Below, in pieces: positions 26,734 through 39,689 of a DNA stretch of 64,000 bases. The translations under genes were made by a program, and so were the position numbers. Every line of letters begins with the position of its first letter. Position 1 is the first letter of the stretch. This DNA comes from Crotophaga sulcirostris (taxonomy: Eukaryota; Chordata; Aves; Cuculiformes; Crotophagidae), in the NCBI GenBank assembly GCA_013397455.1, contig VYZB01000222.1, forward strand, positions 1,312,641-1,376,640, read 5' to 3'. Below the pieces are notes generated by a model that searched no databases, was not told where the DNA came from, and saw only the letters and a list, made by a program, of their open reading frames with translations.

Positions 26734-29700
26734 ACTCTCTCGTCACAAGCAGCTGAAATGGAGTAGTTTCTTTTCCACAAAACACTTCTGAAAATTATTT
26801 TACAAAGTTCCTTAAAAACTACATTCAGAAGTGACTCCTGATACAATAATTCACTCACACAGAGCAGCAGAGATACTAAAATAATAAAAGACACCAGATT
26901 TTGCTTACATAGCTGAGCTGTTTGTCTTTTTAGCTTTTAGTAGTGTCATTTCTATAACATAGAAGTCAAATATTCTCATATGCTATAAATTATTTTTGTT
27001 TAGGACAACAGAATATAGGTCTCTTTCTATAAACAAGGAGTGACTAATCCTATACTATCTCAAGTATAATCTTTGTATTAAGTAGACATGAATAAAGAAT
27101 TTTAGTGCATTTTAATTTCATTTATTTAAAATATATGTGTTACATATCTCACAGCTGCACTTCTTTTTTTCTTCATTCATCTTTAAAACAGTGTACAAAT
27201 AGAGGGTCATTTCTTCCAAGTGAAAGGATCACTTGGAGGTCCCAGATATTTTTCCCCTCCAGTACCATCATAAGTGATAAATTACAGCAAATTGCAAGCC
27301 TAACAAAACCACATTTTAAACTGTATTGTCATATTTATTACAAAATTCCTGGTTCATTGCATTTTGGCATTTTATACAACTGGTTCTGACAGTGATTAAC
27401 ATGCTTTGGGCTTCTGCTGTTTCACCCAAGAGAAATAAAACACCGAAATCTCTGCAGGTGTGTAATGGGCCAGGGATTCACAATCTGTTCTGCAAAGTCA
27501 GACTTCAAAGACTTTGAAAACAAAAATCCTAAAGTTGGCATTGTTTCTGTAATCATTTAAAGCTTTTTGCATATTTCAAGGAATACTAGTTTCAATGTTT
27601 TAATCAGCACTGTTATACAACATTTTTCTGTAATAATTTAACCAATTGCATGACAAAATCTCCATTAGTTTTGAGTTTCACAACCCAAATAACATAACAG
27701 TGCATAGTCCTGAGTCTAAATAACAGAGCAACTTAGATTATTAAGAATTTATTTGAACTCGAAAGGGGCTTTCACATATTTGAAGTACACTGTACAACTT
27801 ATCTGATGCATGTCAGTGGTTAGAATAACACAGTAATTACAAAACAGCAATCAAACAGTTGCACCTGCAGTAAAGGAGCCTCAGGACAACATTCCTAATT
27901 GCTTCTGTGATTACCCGTCTAAAACTAACATAGAACTTATTGAAGAAGAGTTAAAGTTCAGGCTATAATTTAAATTCCTTCACAACTGGAAAAAAAAGCA
28001 TTAAATAACACTTCAAATAAGTAATATTTCTAAAAATGATAATGCAAAAAATCTGTCTCGTATGCTATAAAAATTAAAAAATTATTCTATTATTAAATCT
28101 CTGTTAAGGTGTAGAGAAGACAATCACTTGATACATTTTTTTGTGTTTTGGTTCTGTTCTTCTTTTAGAGTGTATTTCCTTATATTCAATATACTTTAAT
28201 AATTTTTTTGCTCCCTGCCCAAGTGGTATTTTTCTTGACATTTGGCATTTAGTTTGAAATTTTGACTAGTTTGCTCTTCAAAAGCATAGTCTTTCAACTA
28301 TGAGACTAAGTATTTTGGTCTTGAAAGATGACTGAAGTAGCACTGCAGAGAGCAATTAAAAATAATTTCCTTTCTGTTTCCTTTTAGTTAGAAATTACAA
28401 ACCTTATTTCAATGTTCACTTATAAACCTGATAGTCACAGCTTCAAAATATTCATCAGAACAAAATGATAATTCTATTAGAGTACAAAATAAACCAATGG
28501 AAACTATTTATACCATTTTGCTGAAGACTCAGTCAAAACCATTAATCTAAACCAAAAATGAAATCATCTTCATGCTCACAATAACATAACATTAGTAGAA
28601 GGCATGAGCCAAACAAATCTTCCACAAGAAGAAAGCTAAAAGAGTTGAAGTACCATTAAATGTTAAGCATTGTCCTTGCTAGATGAGGTTTAACTCACAA
28701 AAAGGTCTATCAGATATCTTTTTAATTCCATAGCTGTTAATGATTTAAGGGAGTTAGGTTTGAATGACTTGTGCAGAATAGCACCATCCTGTGCACTGTC
28801 CTGGCTCCTGATTTGGTTGAGTGTTGATGGATTGCTGCCGTCTCAATGCCTCTACTTCTCTCCCTGCTTTATATCAGCTTTTGTATCAGACCTTTGAACT
28901 TGAGGAGGAGGTGAAACAATCAAATTGTCAGATATGAGCAAAAGGCAGAGTTCCTGAATTTTGAGTTCTATAAGGTACCTAGTTCAGCATGAATCATGCC
29001 AGTTGTTAAGGCTGGGGTTTCTTGTTTTGGCTGGGGGTTTCATTTCGATTGTTTTTATTGCTGTTCTGTGTGTAAGCACAGAATGGGAGAAAAACCTTAA
29101 GCTGCATTCATTAAGTCCTTATGCCTGTGATCATGATATGACTGTACTCTGACTCACTGATTCTGTGTCAAGAATGAAATCTACCTTAAAAAAAAAGTGT
29201 TCCTGTGTCTTTTAAAGACTTCTCACTAAAGGAGGCCATAGTTCAAGACTCAGATGAAAGTAAAAGCAGTCATTTCCATTAACTTAAAATAAAAGGAAAG
29301 AAAAAGCTATAGCTTATTCTTTATTAACAATTCCATATCCTTAAACTTTCTTTAAAATGTTAGAACTTTGGTGTTCTGTATGAGTTATAATATTGTCAGT
29401 CTGAAGAAAATCAAGAGATAGTGAAGTAACAAAAACAATTGTATTTGTTATTCTTGGATTCCCACATACTTCACATAAAGCTGTTAAATTACACTCCGCA
29501 CAAAGTCTTCATTAATACTAATCAAATAATGTAGTTAAAACACAGCAGTAAACGTAACCGAAATAAAAGTGCTGAGCATATAGAAAGGCTACAATATGTA
29601 AAAAGCACAGTAAAATACTGGTATAGTAGGAAAAAAAAAGGCAGAAGTCACACTCTACAGAACAAAGGGCATTTAAACAAGGAAAAGCCTCCTAGAAAGA

Positions 29701-31698
29701 GGATATAAGCAGTATTTTTCAGCCTTTTGTAAAAAAAGAGTATATACAGATGCCTTGCAATGGGAATTTAAAAAACTAGATATGGGAACTTTAAAGTCCT
29801 GATAGAAACTCCACTCATCCATTAGATAACAGCTGGAAAGTTAATATGCATATGACATTTGAAAAGTATATGTTCAACATACATCATATACTGAGTTTTT
29901 TCTGATCACTAACAATTGCACTGATAGGAACATTCTGGTATTCATTAGTTGCTATTATTCTTGATGCCAAGGAAAGCTCACTTCAATGAGCAATACATAT
30001 TGCCACGACTGCATTGTATATCCTCTTGGCATGCCTGTATTTGAAAGTCAAGAGGCACAATGTATCAGAATGCAAGAAGTTGCTGTGCGCTATCAAATGA
30101 GAGCAAAATATAGATTTAACATAAAAAAATACAGAGAAAAAGCCCTGGTGATGTCTGTCTTCAGTATGCCCTGTGTCCACATATAATGCACTTGGAGAAG
30201 TAAAGAATAGATGGAAAAAGTAGCTCAAAAGTGAGCTATTAAAATCAGGACAGCAGAAATGAACAATCAGAATTCATTAGAATATTCCTGTGTTACAGAT
30301 TCAAATATCAGAGAATGCAGAATATAACAAAAATTATGTTAATTTCCCCCCGAACAGTAACAAAAAAAATATTATTAGCATCATTATCAGCTAAGAATGT
30401 GCGGGAAAATATTAATTTCCTTCTCTATTACACAGAAAAATATGACAGATCTAGGAACTCAGTGAAGTATAAATATTGGTAATTCACAGAAGGTTTGGTT
30501 TGGTAGGGTTTTTATTCCTTTCTTTTATAGTGATCACGCATCCAACCAAAGATGATAATATTAGGTTTCTTTCCACTACTCATATTCCACAATTACAAAG
30601 GTAACTTTTATAAGTTGTTTGTGTGTATGTTTTTTTCAAAGTTCTACTCTCCTGCTTCTAGGCCTGTAATGCTATCAGTTTCTCTCTGACTTGTAATAAG
30701 GATAGCATAGAATAAGGACGTTAAATTTCCACATTAATTCAAATGTTGTAATAAATTATTACCGTGTCTTCTTGATATGAAAGTTCAGTGATATTATTCC
30801 TATGATTATTAATTCCTTTGGCACACACCCAGAAGTATTTATACTGTATATAAATTAATAAATTATACAGGTAGCAGATAGCTGAAGTCACTCTTTCAAT
30901 TTCTGTTAATTAATAATGTGGCTGTCATATTAAACCAAAGGATTTGTGCAAAAAATCTCAAGTCCTTAAGGCAAAAAAGAAAAGTTAGAATATTACAATA
31001 TTAGCATTTAAAAATGCTAATCAATACTGTTAGCCTGGAGATTCTTTTGGCCTTACTTTGCACCAGTTTTCTCAAATAATTATTTTGTTTTATCTCAAAG
31101 ACTTTCTCTGCAGTGCTTTGTTTTTAGAGAAAATGAGAAGCTGGGGAGAACAAAGAATTCACTTAGAGAACTGATTGTTTGGTATATCTTAAATAATATA
31201 TGTATGATGTTGGGTAACGCAGAATTAATACTGCAGATCCAAAGGTTATAAATACGCTTGGTTAATAATGAGTTATATCCTTGAAAGTTTCATTTTGATG
31301 GATATATAAAGATTTTTCCATTGATACAAGTCTACTGAGAAAGGACAAGATTATAATGTGCAGCTTCAGTAATAATTTTGATGCTTAACTATTATACATA
31401 CTTTTCATGTTTAATTTGGGAATGCAAAATAAATGTAGATTTTTATGATATCTATTGTACTTCATTTTTAGATGTGAGTGGCAAAATTTGATACGTTACA
31501 CAATTATTTGAGAGTAAACAGAAAGTTTAATCATCAGTATGACTGTCAAGCCAGGCAGTTGACTTAATGATATCTAGAGTTGGGGGTTACTATGCATCCC
31601 AGTTTCCTGAGGGCTAAAATTGCCTTACTATGCAAAGATGATTCAAGACTTCTCTCTAAAATATATTTTTTAAGTTTAAAATCCAGCCCCCTCCTCCA

Positions 31699-31722
31699 AA
31701 ACAAACAAACAAACAAACAACA
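31699..31722 (+). repeat. (AAAC)n microsatellite
   Basis: About five uninterrupted AAAC units follow a C-rich segment and precede an A/C-rich stretch. It is a simple repeat with no other context. Confidence 0.85.
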
Positions 31723-32282
31723 AAATCCCCCAGAAAATTATTAACTGAGGGGGGAGGGGATGTAGTTTGAAACTAGAATGGTTCAAGTATTGAGTTTTAT
31801 TGTATGAAAATATCTACTAAAAAGAGACTTTTTTTTTTCTTTGAAGTAACTGTGTCTCTGCATACCCTGCTAATTAAAAAAAATGGCTATTCCTGTCTAC
31901 AACTAAGAAATTTCATTTAAAAAATAACCTTTACATAGAAAATGCACATAATAAGATTTCAGTTGAGTTCTCTTACAAATACTACTGCTGCATAATTAGA
32001 TATATTATCATATATCTTCCTGTTAAAGTTATTTCTTATGGTATTTCATATGGTATTGATTTTAGTACACCACCCAAAAATGCTTTCACAAAATCTGAAA
32101 ACTATACCTTTCCAGATGATGGTGATAATGATGATGATGGCTACTGATGTGGCACTCACAGTAGAAAGCATTCTACTTTTCCTTTGTATTTCGTTCCTCC
32201 ACTAGTTTTGAATTTTTAATTATTTTTTTTTAATATAATTTTTAAAATATCTAAACCATAAGACAGATACTTTAAACTTTGA

Positions 32283-32640
32283 AGCAGGTACTTTGTTAAT
32301 TACTCTGATTATGTAAATGAAAATGCAGTCCAGACACTTCATGAGCGCATGAGAGAAACCCAGAGGTTAGCTGAACTGCGAGTGTTGAGACAAAAACCAG
32401 CTGTGGTCGCTCTCACACAACCACATTTACATTCTGTCCATGACACTGTGTCAGCACAGCAGGTTTAATGAGAGTATGCAGCGAACTCAGAAGAGCTATC
32501 CTATCTATCTCATCGGGAGGAGCTGACCTGAGGCTACTGTAGCCCTTCCGAAACAATCTTTAATCTGGCTCAACAAGCATTCCAGATTTTCTCAGTGATG
32601 TTTCTTAGCAAGTCAACAGCAGACATTCTAATATACCTTG
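32283..32640. other. GC-richer block, possible conserved noncoding element or exon
   Basis: This block is distinctly less AT-rich and less repetitive than the DNA around it. One plus-strand frame is open for 61 codons from 32283 to the TAA at 32466-32468 and reads like ordinary protein in its middle (TLHERMRETQRLAELRVLRQ). However, no good splice acceptor precedes it. The left part contains an ATGTAAAT octamer-like POU site and an ATTACTCTGATTA homeodomain-like stretch, which suits a developmental enhancer. I favour a conserved noncoding element and give the coding reading little weight. Confidence 0.25.
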
Positions 32641-33556
32641 ACCTGAAGGAAATGAAAAAGAATAAATAAAAAAGAAAAAACGTAGTAGAGAAGATATAGC
32701 AAAAAAATCCGACAACATGTTTTAAGAGTTCATCACTTAAAATTGCGCTGCATTTTTTTTATAAGAAAACTTAAGGGACAGGAACAGTGGAGACAGAATG
32801 TGCTATTTCTAAACTATCTAAAACCAGAAGAAAATACCCAAACTATTTCTTTGTTGAGCAAAATAGCTCAAAATTTTTGGAAGAGCCACAACTTTTCTTG
32901 ATTCATCTTTACAAGATTAGAGGACAGCCATAAGACCAAAACAATATTTTGGAATTCTTCTCAGTACTTCTAACAAGGTCTTATAGACAAGAAATATTGA
33001 GAGGGAAGCAAACTAGGATTTATATTTCTTCTTCAACTTCAGTCTTACTGGAGTTTAGAGAAGCTTCTTTATAACCATTACCTTATACATATATTTCTAA
33101 CACCTTTTATTTTTTCCTGTTACACAAAAATCCTTGTTGAAAGTATGCACTGGTGGTAGAGAATGAGAATTCATACCAAATATGGCAGTGTTATAAAGAA
33201 AAAAATTAAGCCTCTGAATGATTCAATGAAGTTCTGTCAATTAACATTCCTAGATGTGTTAGAGAATCACAGACCTTTTTCACATATATACATATAAAAT
33301 TCTACCAGAAAAATGTTAAAGCACTTAAATTCTTTACTTATGGAAGCTGATTAAATAAAATTGAGAATGTGGCAAAAATCCTCAGTTTCTTCACTTATCT
33401 AAAATCTTTTTTTTCCCCCATTGAAATCAAGTGGCTTTCAGATGTTGTTATAATATCATCTCTTTCCCTAATTTCAATGTAAATACCTACTCTAAATGCT
33501 TAAGATCACTTGTCCTATGGTAGCAGTGAAAGTCAAAGAGAGTGAATGCTATAAGG

Positions 33557-33759
33557 CAGGGGTGTCAAACTTGTGGCTCCCGGCATTCTCCTGCTCCTGC
33601 AGCATAACGCGTGTCACACCCTGCACACGTGCCCAGCGCTGGCAGAAGCGCAGGGGTAAGGAGCTCGGCGCTGCCAACGGGTATAAACAAGGTGCTGGAA
33701 TGGATAAAACAAAGTGGAGGGACAGATTCGGCCTGTGGGCCGTGAGTTTGACATCCCTG
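33557..33759 (+). mobile_element. hAT-like MITE, copy B
   Basis: This 203-bp element is a second copy of the MITE at 23036-23239, in the same orientation. The ends are CAGGGGTGTCAAAC and GTTTGACATCCCTG, with one difference between the inverted arms. The right end continues inward as a GGCCCACAGGCCGAATCTG-like stretch on the minus strand, a common hAT terminal pattern. Target duplications are not clear: the 8-bp flanks CTATAAGG and CATTTAAG agree only partly. The open frames that cross it on both strands are not genes. Confidence 0.82.
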
Positions 33760-36700
33760 CATTTAAGGAGAAACTATTTGATAATTTTGCCCAGAACAAG
33801 TTCCCGTTCCTTGTAAAGAACATAATCCTCCACAGCGCAAAAATTTTACAAAAGGAGATGCTAAAACAGTTCCAATATGTATGACAAATGTCACAGGCCG
33901 CACCAAAGTCAAGCTGAGATAAACTATACTTGCACAAACTAACCTTAAGTTCACCTACTGAAAGATAAGAAAAGATCTCATAATTCTAATTTTGTACCAA
34001 ACTGAAGATTTCCTGAAGCTTATAATTTGCCAGTTTTCCCTGATGACGTATGGTCTTTTATACTTCCTGTCACAAAAAAATAACTGCATTACATATTTGC
34101 TAACAGCTTAAAATCAGTGTGCACGTCTGGTACAAAAAACATGAACGTAAATATTTCACAGTCCATTCTCATTAAAAGATAAAATATTCCTCATTCATTT
34201 ATTATGCGCATTTGGGTATGTGACATGTACTTTTTGAAAGCACTCTGTAGAAGATTAATAATTAAGATTAAACTCTTCGAAAATAGTTTGAAACATACTG
34301 CATAAAACCTCAAAACACTTTAAAAAATAGAAGTTTTTAAGAACTAATTTTATTCCATTATTCAAAAAGTAAAATTTCATGATCCAGCACAGTTGAAGAA
34401 AGAGTATAGTTGTAATGGAAGAGAGAAATTACTTTCAATTTTATGTCTCTTCACAGTTATAATAAATTCATAACACTTTCTCTTTTAGATGAGACAAATA
34501 AAGACTGGAGAAAAAGAAATAAATTTTGGCCTTAATCCTTCACGATACAAAGTATTTTATCCTTAAAAGTGAAAACCACTTGAATATGTTTTTTGTTTGG
34601 TTGTTTGTTTTTTTAGTATCTGAAGAAATGTGCATCATTGACATCATTGTCCTAGAGGCCTACAGATTTGCAGAAAGATAACTCAACTGAGAGGAACTGC
34701 TGGTGTATCAGAATACCTTGACCAAGATTCCAGCATCACAGTACACATAAAGGTATGGCAATTGTTTATACTTGCCTCAAAAATCTTCCACACAGTGATA
34801 ATAGTTGAACTGAATTAAAAATTCAAATATATAACTGCTATCCTCCAGAACAGATCCACAGCATAATATTAATATGCCAAAAGAGTATATTTAATACTCA
34901 GAACATATTCATTATAATTCTATAATTCAACATTTTATGCACCACGCATAGTGAAAAGAACACGCCATGGCACTTATGAGCCATTGTGCTTGAAATTATG
35001 CAGTTCTGTGCAATATTTTAGGATGTGTAAAGTGACTTCTAAATAGCTTTAAGTGGCATCTTGTAGACATGACTATATATAAAGTTGAAACATTTCATAT
35101 AAGCTAATATAAAAAATTGAGCCTACATTCTGCTTCAAAATTATTTTATACTTCAGAAAGCAAAATAACTTTCCATCCACAAATCCTAATTCAAATCCAA
35201 GGAGAAAGCCCAGCCCCCTGCAAGACATTAACTCATAAGAATATTTTTCAACAGTATTATAAATACAAAACTTCTATGTCTTCCAAAGAGGGATTTCAGA
35301 AATGACTGAAGAAATTCTCAAATTGCATTTGATTCCGTAATTAAAAGGAAAGTTATTTAATACTCTACACAAGCATAATACCAACTTTCTTGATTCCTTT
35401 TGTTTGCTTTTTTTTTGGTCAAGAGGCAAAATACATTTCTTAGCTCAAGCTTTGAATACTTGTGTACCTGTCAACTTAATTTCAGATGTCCTTCTCAATG
35501 ATACAATAGTTATAGCACAAAAATGTCATCCTAGCTTAAGGATACGTATTTCTTAAGTTTCAGTTTTCAATTGAATCACTGATGATATATCTACAACTGT
35601 GCAGATGCTGATCGTCCTTTCATGAAAGTTCAGTTCTTTTCTTGGATACACTATTGATGTTACAGTTTAACTGTTCTGATATCACAGTTCATAGCTGTAA
35701 AAGACTGAAAGAATGAATTATATCTTTGTCACAATTTTTTTCCTCTACAGTTTCAACAGTTTTGTGTATGGTTTTATCACATATACATTGGAACTATCCA
35801 AAAGAAATTCAGTGAAGAACTAGAGAAGATTATGAATAAATTAAAGAGCACCAACACTCCTCAAGAACTATACAAGCAGGAATCCAGTCATAACTATATA
35901 TGTCTCCTGAGAATAAGATAAGTGCTGATGAGCATTACAAGCAAATCTGATGCTATCTTTAATGAACAGAAGGTTATTCTTTGTTTTGCTTTACCTCATT
36001 TATTCAATTTAAAACTGGGAAGGGGGGGTGTATAGGAGATCCTAAAAATAACATTTCCTTTGGAAACATTCTTAAATTTATGTTTGAGGAGGTAAATGTT
36101 CACAATACAAAAGGAAAAATTTCATGTAGGATCAAAGGACACTTTTTACTCAAGCAATTTTTTCTGTTTTACTTTTTGTTATTGTTAAGGAAAAACTGAA
36201 GCTTTTGCCTCAACAAAAACATCAACATCAGCTCCTTCATTTTTTTACCATCACTGCAATAAAGTACTGAATGAGAAAGAGGCTCTTCATCTTAGGCTGC
36301 ATTTCATTTTAAAAAAATAAAATAAAAATCCAAGAGAAGAGAAGTAAAGAAATTGAAAGAGGTTGAGTTCATGACAGTGAATTAAGGGTAGTTAAAACAG
36401 AGGCAGCAGGATTTGTTAACAGTGACCCATTATTTTCATCCTAAACATTCTATAATAGACTGGTGTAGTTATTTAACTTAAAAGATGAATTTCATTTAGA
36501 AATGCTCATGTACCAATTATTAGAAAATAGGTTAAAATAGTGCCACCAAATTATTCAGATTCGCATGGATTAGGTTTCTGACTTCACATGTATATATGTA
36601 CAGACACACATGTTTTAAAGCTAAACTTCTATACCTGCTGAGTCACCCTAATTTTGCCCGAAGTCAAAGGAATCCTAGGAATTTATTAAGCACTTCTAAT

Positions 36701-39516
36701 GACTATAATACGTTGTTACTACTGTAAGTAACGATGCAGTTAGTGGTATCTGAGTAATATGTCTAACTTAATTTACTATAATGAAAGATGTAGAAATAAT
36801 CCTAGCATTCTCCTTCCTATTCCTGCACGAAAGCCAAAGGGAAATCTGTCATTAACACAGAAAAACAGGCAATTTATTTACTATCTTGCTGACTATAAAC
36901 TTACTTATTTAACAAGTGAATGCCTGTCCTTTAAGATGGTGAGACACCTTCACATGATGGAACAACACTGTTGGAACAATCTCCCCTTCCAAAATCACTC
37001 CTACCAAAAGTTTGCCCTTTCATTGAACTTTAGAGCTAGAAAACACAGCTAGCACTACTGTTAAACCAAAAGAAAATCTTCGTGGTGGAGATCCAGTAAT
37101 AATTTAATTGATAAAGATATGAATTCTGTTTGCATCTAACTTTAAGCATCAGTAAATCTCGGTAGAGAAATATGGTTAATCTTGTTCATTCAGATATTCC
37201 TAAGCAGCTTGTTATACAAGGACAGTGACCCCGTGGTGTGTGTTTCTGTGCATGCATGTGTAAACGTCCAGAAATGAGACTTTTTGGACAGATGGTTAAG
37301 ACTAACCTTATCACTAATTTTCATGTGATTCTCCCAATTAGAAATAAACAAATGATAGGGGTAAAAGGTGAAGATAAACTCATAAACCAAACCTCAGCAC
37401 CAAAGTGTGAATATTGCTTCTAAGTCATGTAAAAACAGACTACTTCACCTAATTTTCAGGCATTATTAAAAAAAAAAAAAAAAAACAACACAAAAACCAA
37501 AGTGTATTTGGAAATGCCACCAGCAAACAGAAGATACTGGCATTCTTGGTAAATGTACCAATGAAACAATTGGGTTGTATTTATATTCTGAACGTTTTCA
37601 AATATTTCAACTTTTCAGAATACTGCCCTTAACATTTTTTTGTTGAATGCTGGTTTGGGCATTTTTGAGATATAACATATTTTGTAATATATTAGTATAT
37701 AGGAGTACAGTAGCATAAAAGCATATAGTGTATTTTAGTACTATACTTATTTATCTGGTCTTAATTCTTAATCTCTGATGCAGAAGCAAAATCACTACAT
37801 TTACAGGAGTTCTTTTCTCTGCAGATGAATTAATTTTCACCTAGGTCAAACAACTTTCCACATTACAACAGCAAATTAATTTTTTTATTTCTGGAGTTTT
37901 CCTCTGAAGTTGTGATTACAAAGACAAAAAGATTCAACTTGTTCAGCCTCAAATTCATTTTTTTGGCACTACTTTTTCAGAACTTTTTCAAAGATACTTG
38001 ACATTTATCATATTAGCTAAGATATTCAAGAGTATTTAAAGGAAAGTTTTAAAATCACTTGAATCCATATGTCAGGTTGGGGGGGGAGTTGTGACATTCT
38101 AAATGAAAGAAAAACAAAAATGGGCAATTCTGTTATTCTTGACCTTTCTCAGAGTCTTCCAAAGTATACTATTTAATATATTAGCATATAATTATTTTTC
38201 CTTCTGCATTTACTACCTAAATACCTAAGGAGAAAGCTGTAATGAGTCTAGACAGTCCTTCTCCAGAGGCAAAACAGTTCTCAGTTTTGCTATGGCTTTA
38301 TATATGGTAGAATAGGCTAAGAATAATCTGTTTCTTTTCTTGTCTTATATTTTTGCTTATTTTTCTCTTTTATAAAAGCAAACACCCAAGAACTGAATCA
38401 AATAAATCTGTTGTTTGAGCAAAAAGTTTCTTACTCCTGCCTTCAATTCCATTGTAGCTGCATCACTCATTCACTCTATTCCCCTTTTTTGTGCATTATC
38501 TACCTCCCTAAAGTTTAAGAAAAGTCCTCATTTTCACAACCCCTCACACGTACAGACCTAGGGAGCAAAGCCCGTGATAGCTGCTCGGGAGCACAAATCA
38601 AGCATTTCATGCCCAAAGCTATTACACAGAAATGACTGTCTGGGGCTGCACCATCAGCATTACTGCTGTAGCATGAAGGAGAAAAACAAAACAAATATTA
38701 ATGGAAGAGATGGAAGGACAGCAATGAGCACATAAAGACGTGTAAATTGGTTGTTGCAGATTTTCCATTGCCTCCCTCTTTAAGGGAGTTATGGAAATGG
38801 ACCAAAGTATTGACATGCAGGTGTTTCATCTTGTATGTACTATCAAATTACCTATGAGATTTTAGGGGTTTGTCATACATGAGTGAGTCAGGTAATTAAA
38901 CTATTTGTTGCAATTAAATAGCATGAATACTGTAGAATCTATTCCTTCTCTCCTTTTAACTTCACAACAGAAATGTTAAACTATTTTAAAGGTAAAGAAC
39001 TTGGCCATCTTGCCCAACAGACTGCAAAAATTTTCAGTTTTTCATTTAAAAAGCTGAAGAATAAGTCTAAAGAAGATGCAGTAAGATATATCTGACATGT
39101 ACTGTGTAAAACGATTTTCTTCTTATAGGTTGTAAGTCAATGAGTTTTAAAAAATATTTTTAACAGATTTATAGTTTTAATACATAGATAAAACATCGAA
39201 GAGTTTCGTGGTGGTACAGCTTTACCTTTTTATTTCAGACTTGATTAATACATAGCCAACAAAAATCACAAAAGAGAATGCAAAGATCTTGTGGGGAAAA
39301 AGTATTCAAAGAAGTGGTTTCAGTGAACGCTCACAATTTTCCTCCCTTTTTTTCACTAAGTTTGACATTTTTGACACCACACTGTATTACAGTATATTAG
39401 CCTAAAGAAATGATTGGGTAGATTAGATTTTTACTGAAACACAGAGTGAAAAACGTGTGAAAAATTGAAATTACAAGCCTATATTAGGAGGTTATTTTCA
39501 GGGGGTAGCTCCACCT
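33760..39516. other. AT-rich noncoding stretch
   Basis: No gene was recognised. It holds an A19-type run near 37468, a G8 run near 38083 and an exon-like open frame after a polypyrimidine tract at 35751-35921. A slightly GC-richer block at 38530-38830 could be conserved sequence, but nothing in it is identifiable. Confidence 0.45.
35751..35921 (+). other. Exon-like open frame after a strong acceptor, function unknown
   Basis: A T-rich tract ending CCTCTACAG at 35750 is followed by a frame open for 56 codons to TAA at 35919-35921. It includes a charged, helix-like piece QKKFSEELEKIMNKLKS. This could be a terminal exon, a processed remnant or chance. The frame is also open upstream of the supposed acceptor and a second frame is open for about 30 codons, which weakens the case. 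No known family was recognised. Confidence 0.15.
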
Positions 39517-39540
39517 TTGTTGTACAATGAAGTACAACAA
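39517..39540. repeat. Perfect 9-bp hairpin, 6-base loop
   Basis: TTGTTGTAC and GTACAACAA are exact reverse complements around the loop AATGAA. It lies 36 bases from a second perfect 9-bp hairpin. Confidence 0.85.
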
Positions 39541-39575
39541 TTTAGACCTTGCAGCTTGCAATTGGTGTAAACTGA

Positions 39576-39596
39576 AAGGCGTATCCAATACGCCTT
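39576..39596. repeat. Perfect 9-bp hairpin, 3-base loop
   Basis: AAGGCGTAT and ATACGCCTT are exact reverse complements around the loop CCA. With one bulged A the outer bases TGA/TCA also pair, extending the stem to about 11 pairs. The stem has two CpG-containing steps, unusual in this AT-rich DNA. Confidence 0.85.
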
Positions 39597-39670
39597 CATA
39601 ATGAAGACATCCTCAAGAAAACAGCTCTATTTAAGCAAATGTCCACAAAACATAGATTTCTCCCTTTCCT

Positions 39671-39689
39671 CCCGCCCCCAACCCCCCCC
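39671..39689 (-). other. G-quadruplex motif on minus strand
   Basis: On the minus strand the sequence is a G8 run, TT, a G5 run, C, and a GGG run. This provides four G-triplets with loops of one to three bases and meets the usual quadruplex pattern. It sits in a GC-rich island at 39660-39850. Confidence 0.55.

Larger units (their letters stand above)
24161..33556. other. AT-rich noncoding stretch
   Basis: No gene or recognisable transposon was found in this interval. It contains an imperfect 14-bp inverted repeat at 26701-26733, an (AAAC)n run near 31699-31722, a short GAT-rich run near 32118-32140 and the GC-richer block at 32283-32640 described separately. Open frames are 60-95 codons and lack known motifs. 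Confidence 0.5.

Noticed and set aside
33496..33954. Several open frames on both strands, up to 107 codons
   Set aside because: They cross the hAT-like MITE copy B and owe their length to its GC-rich sequence.
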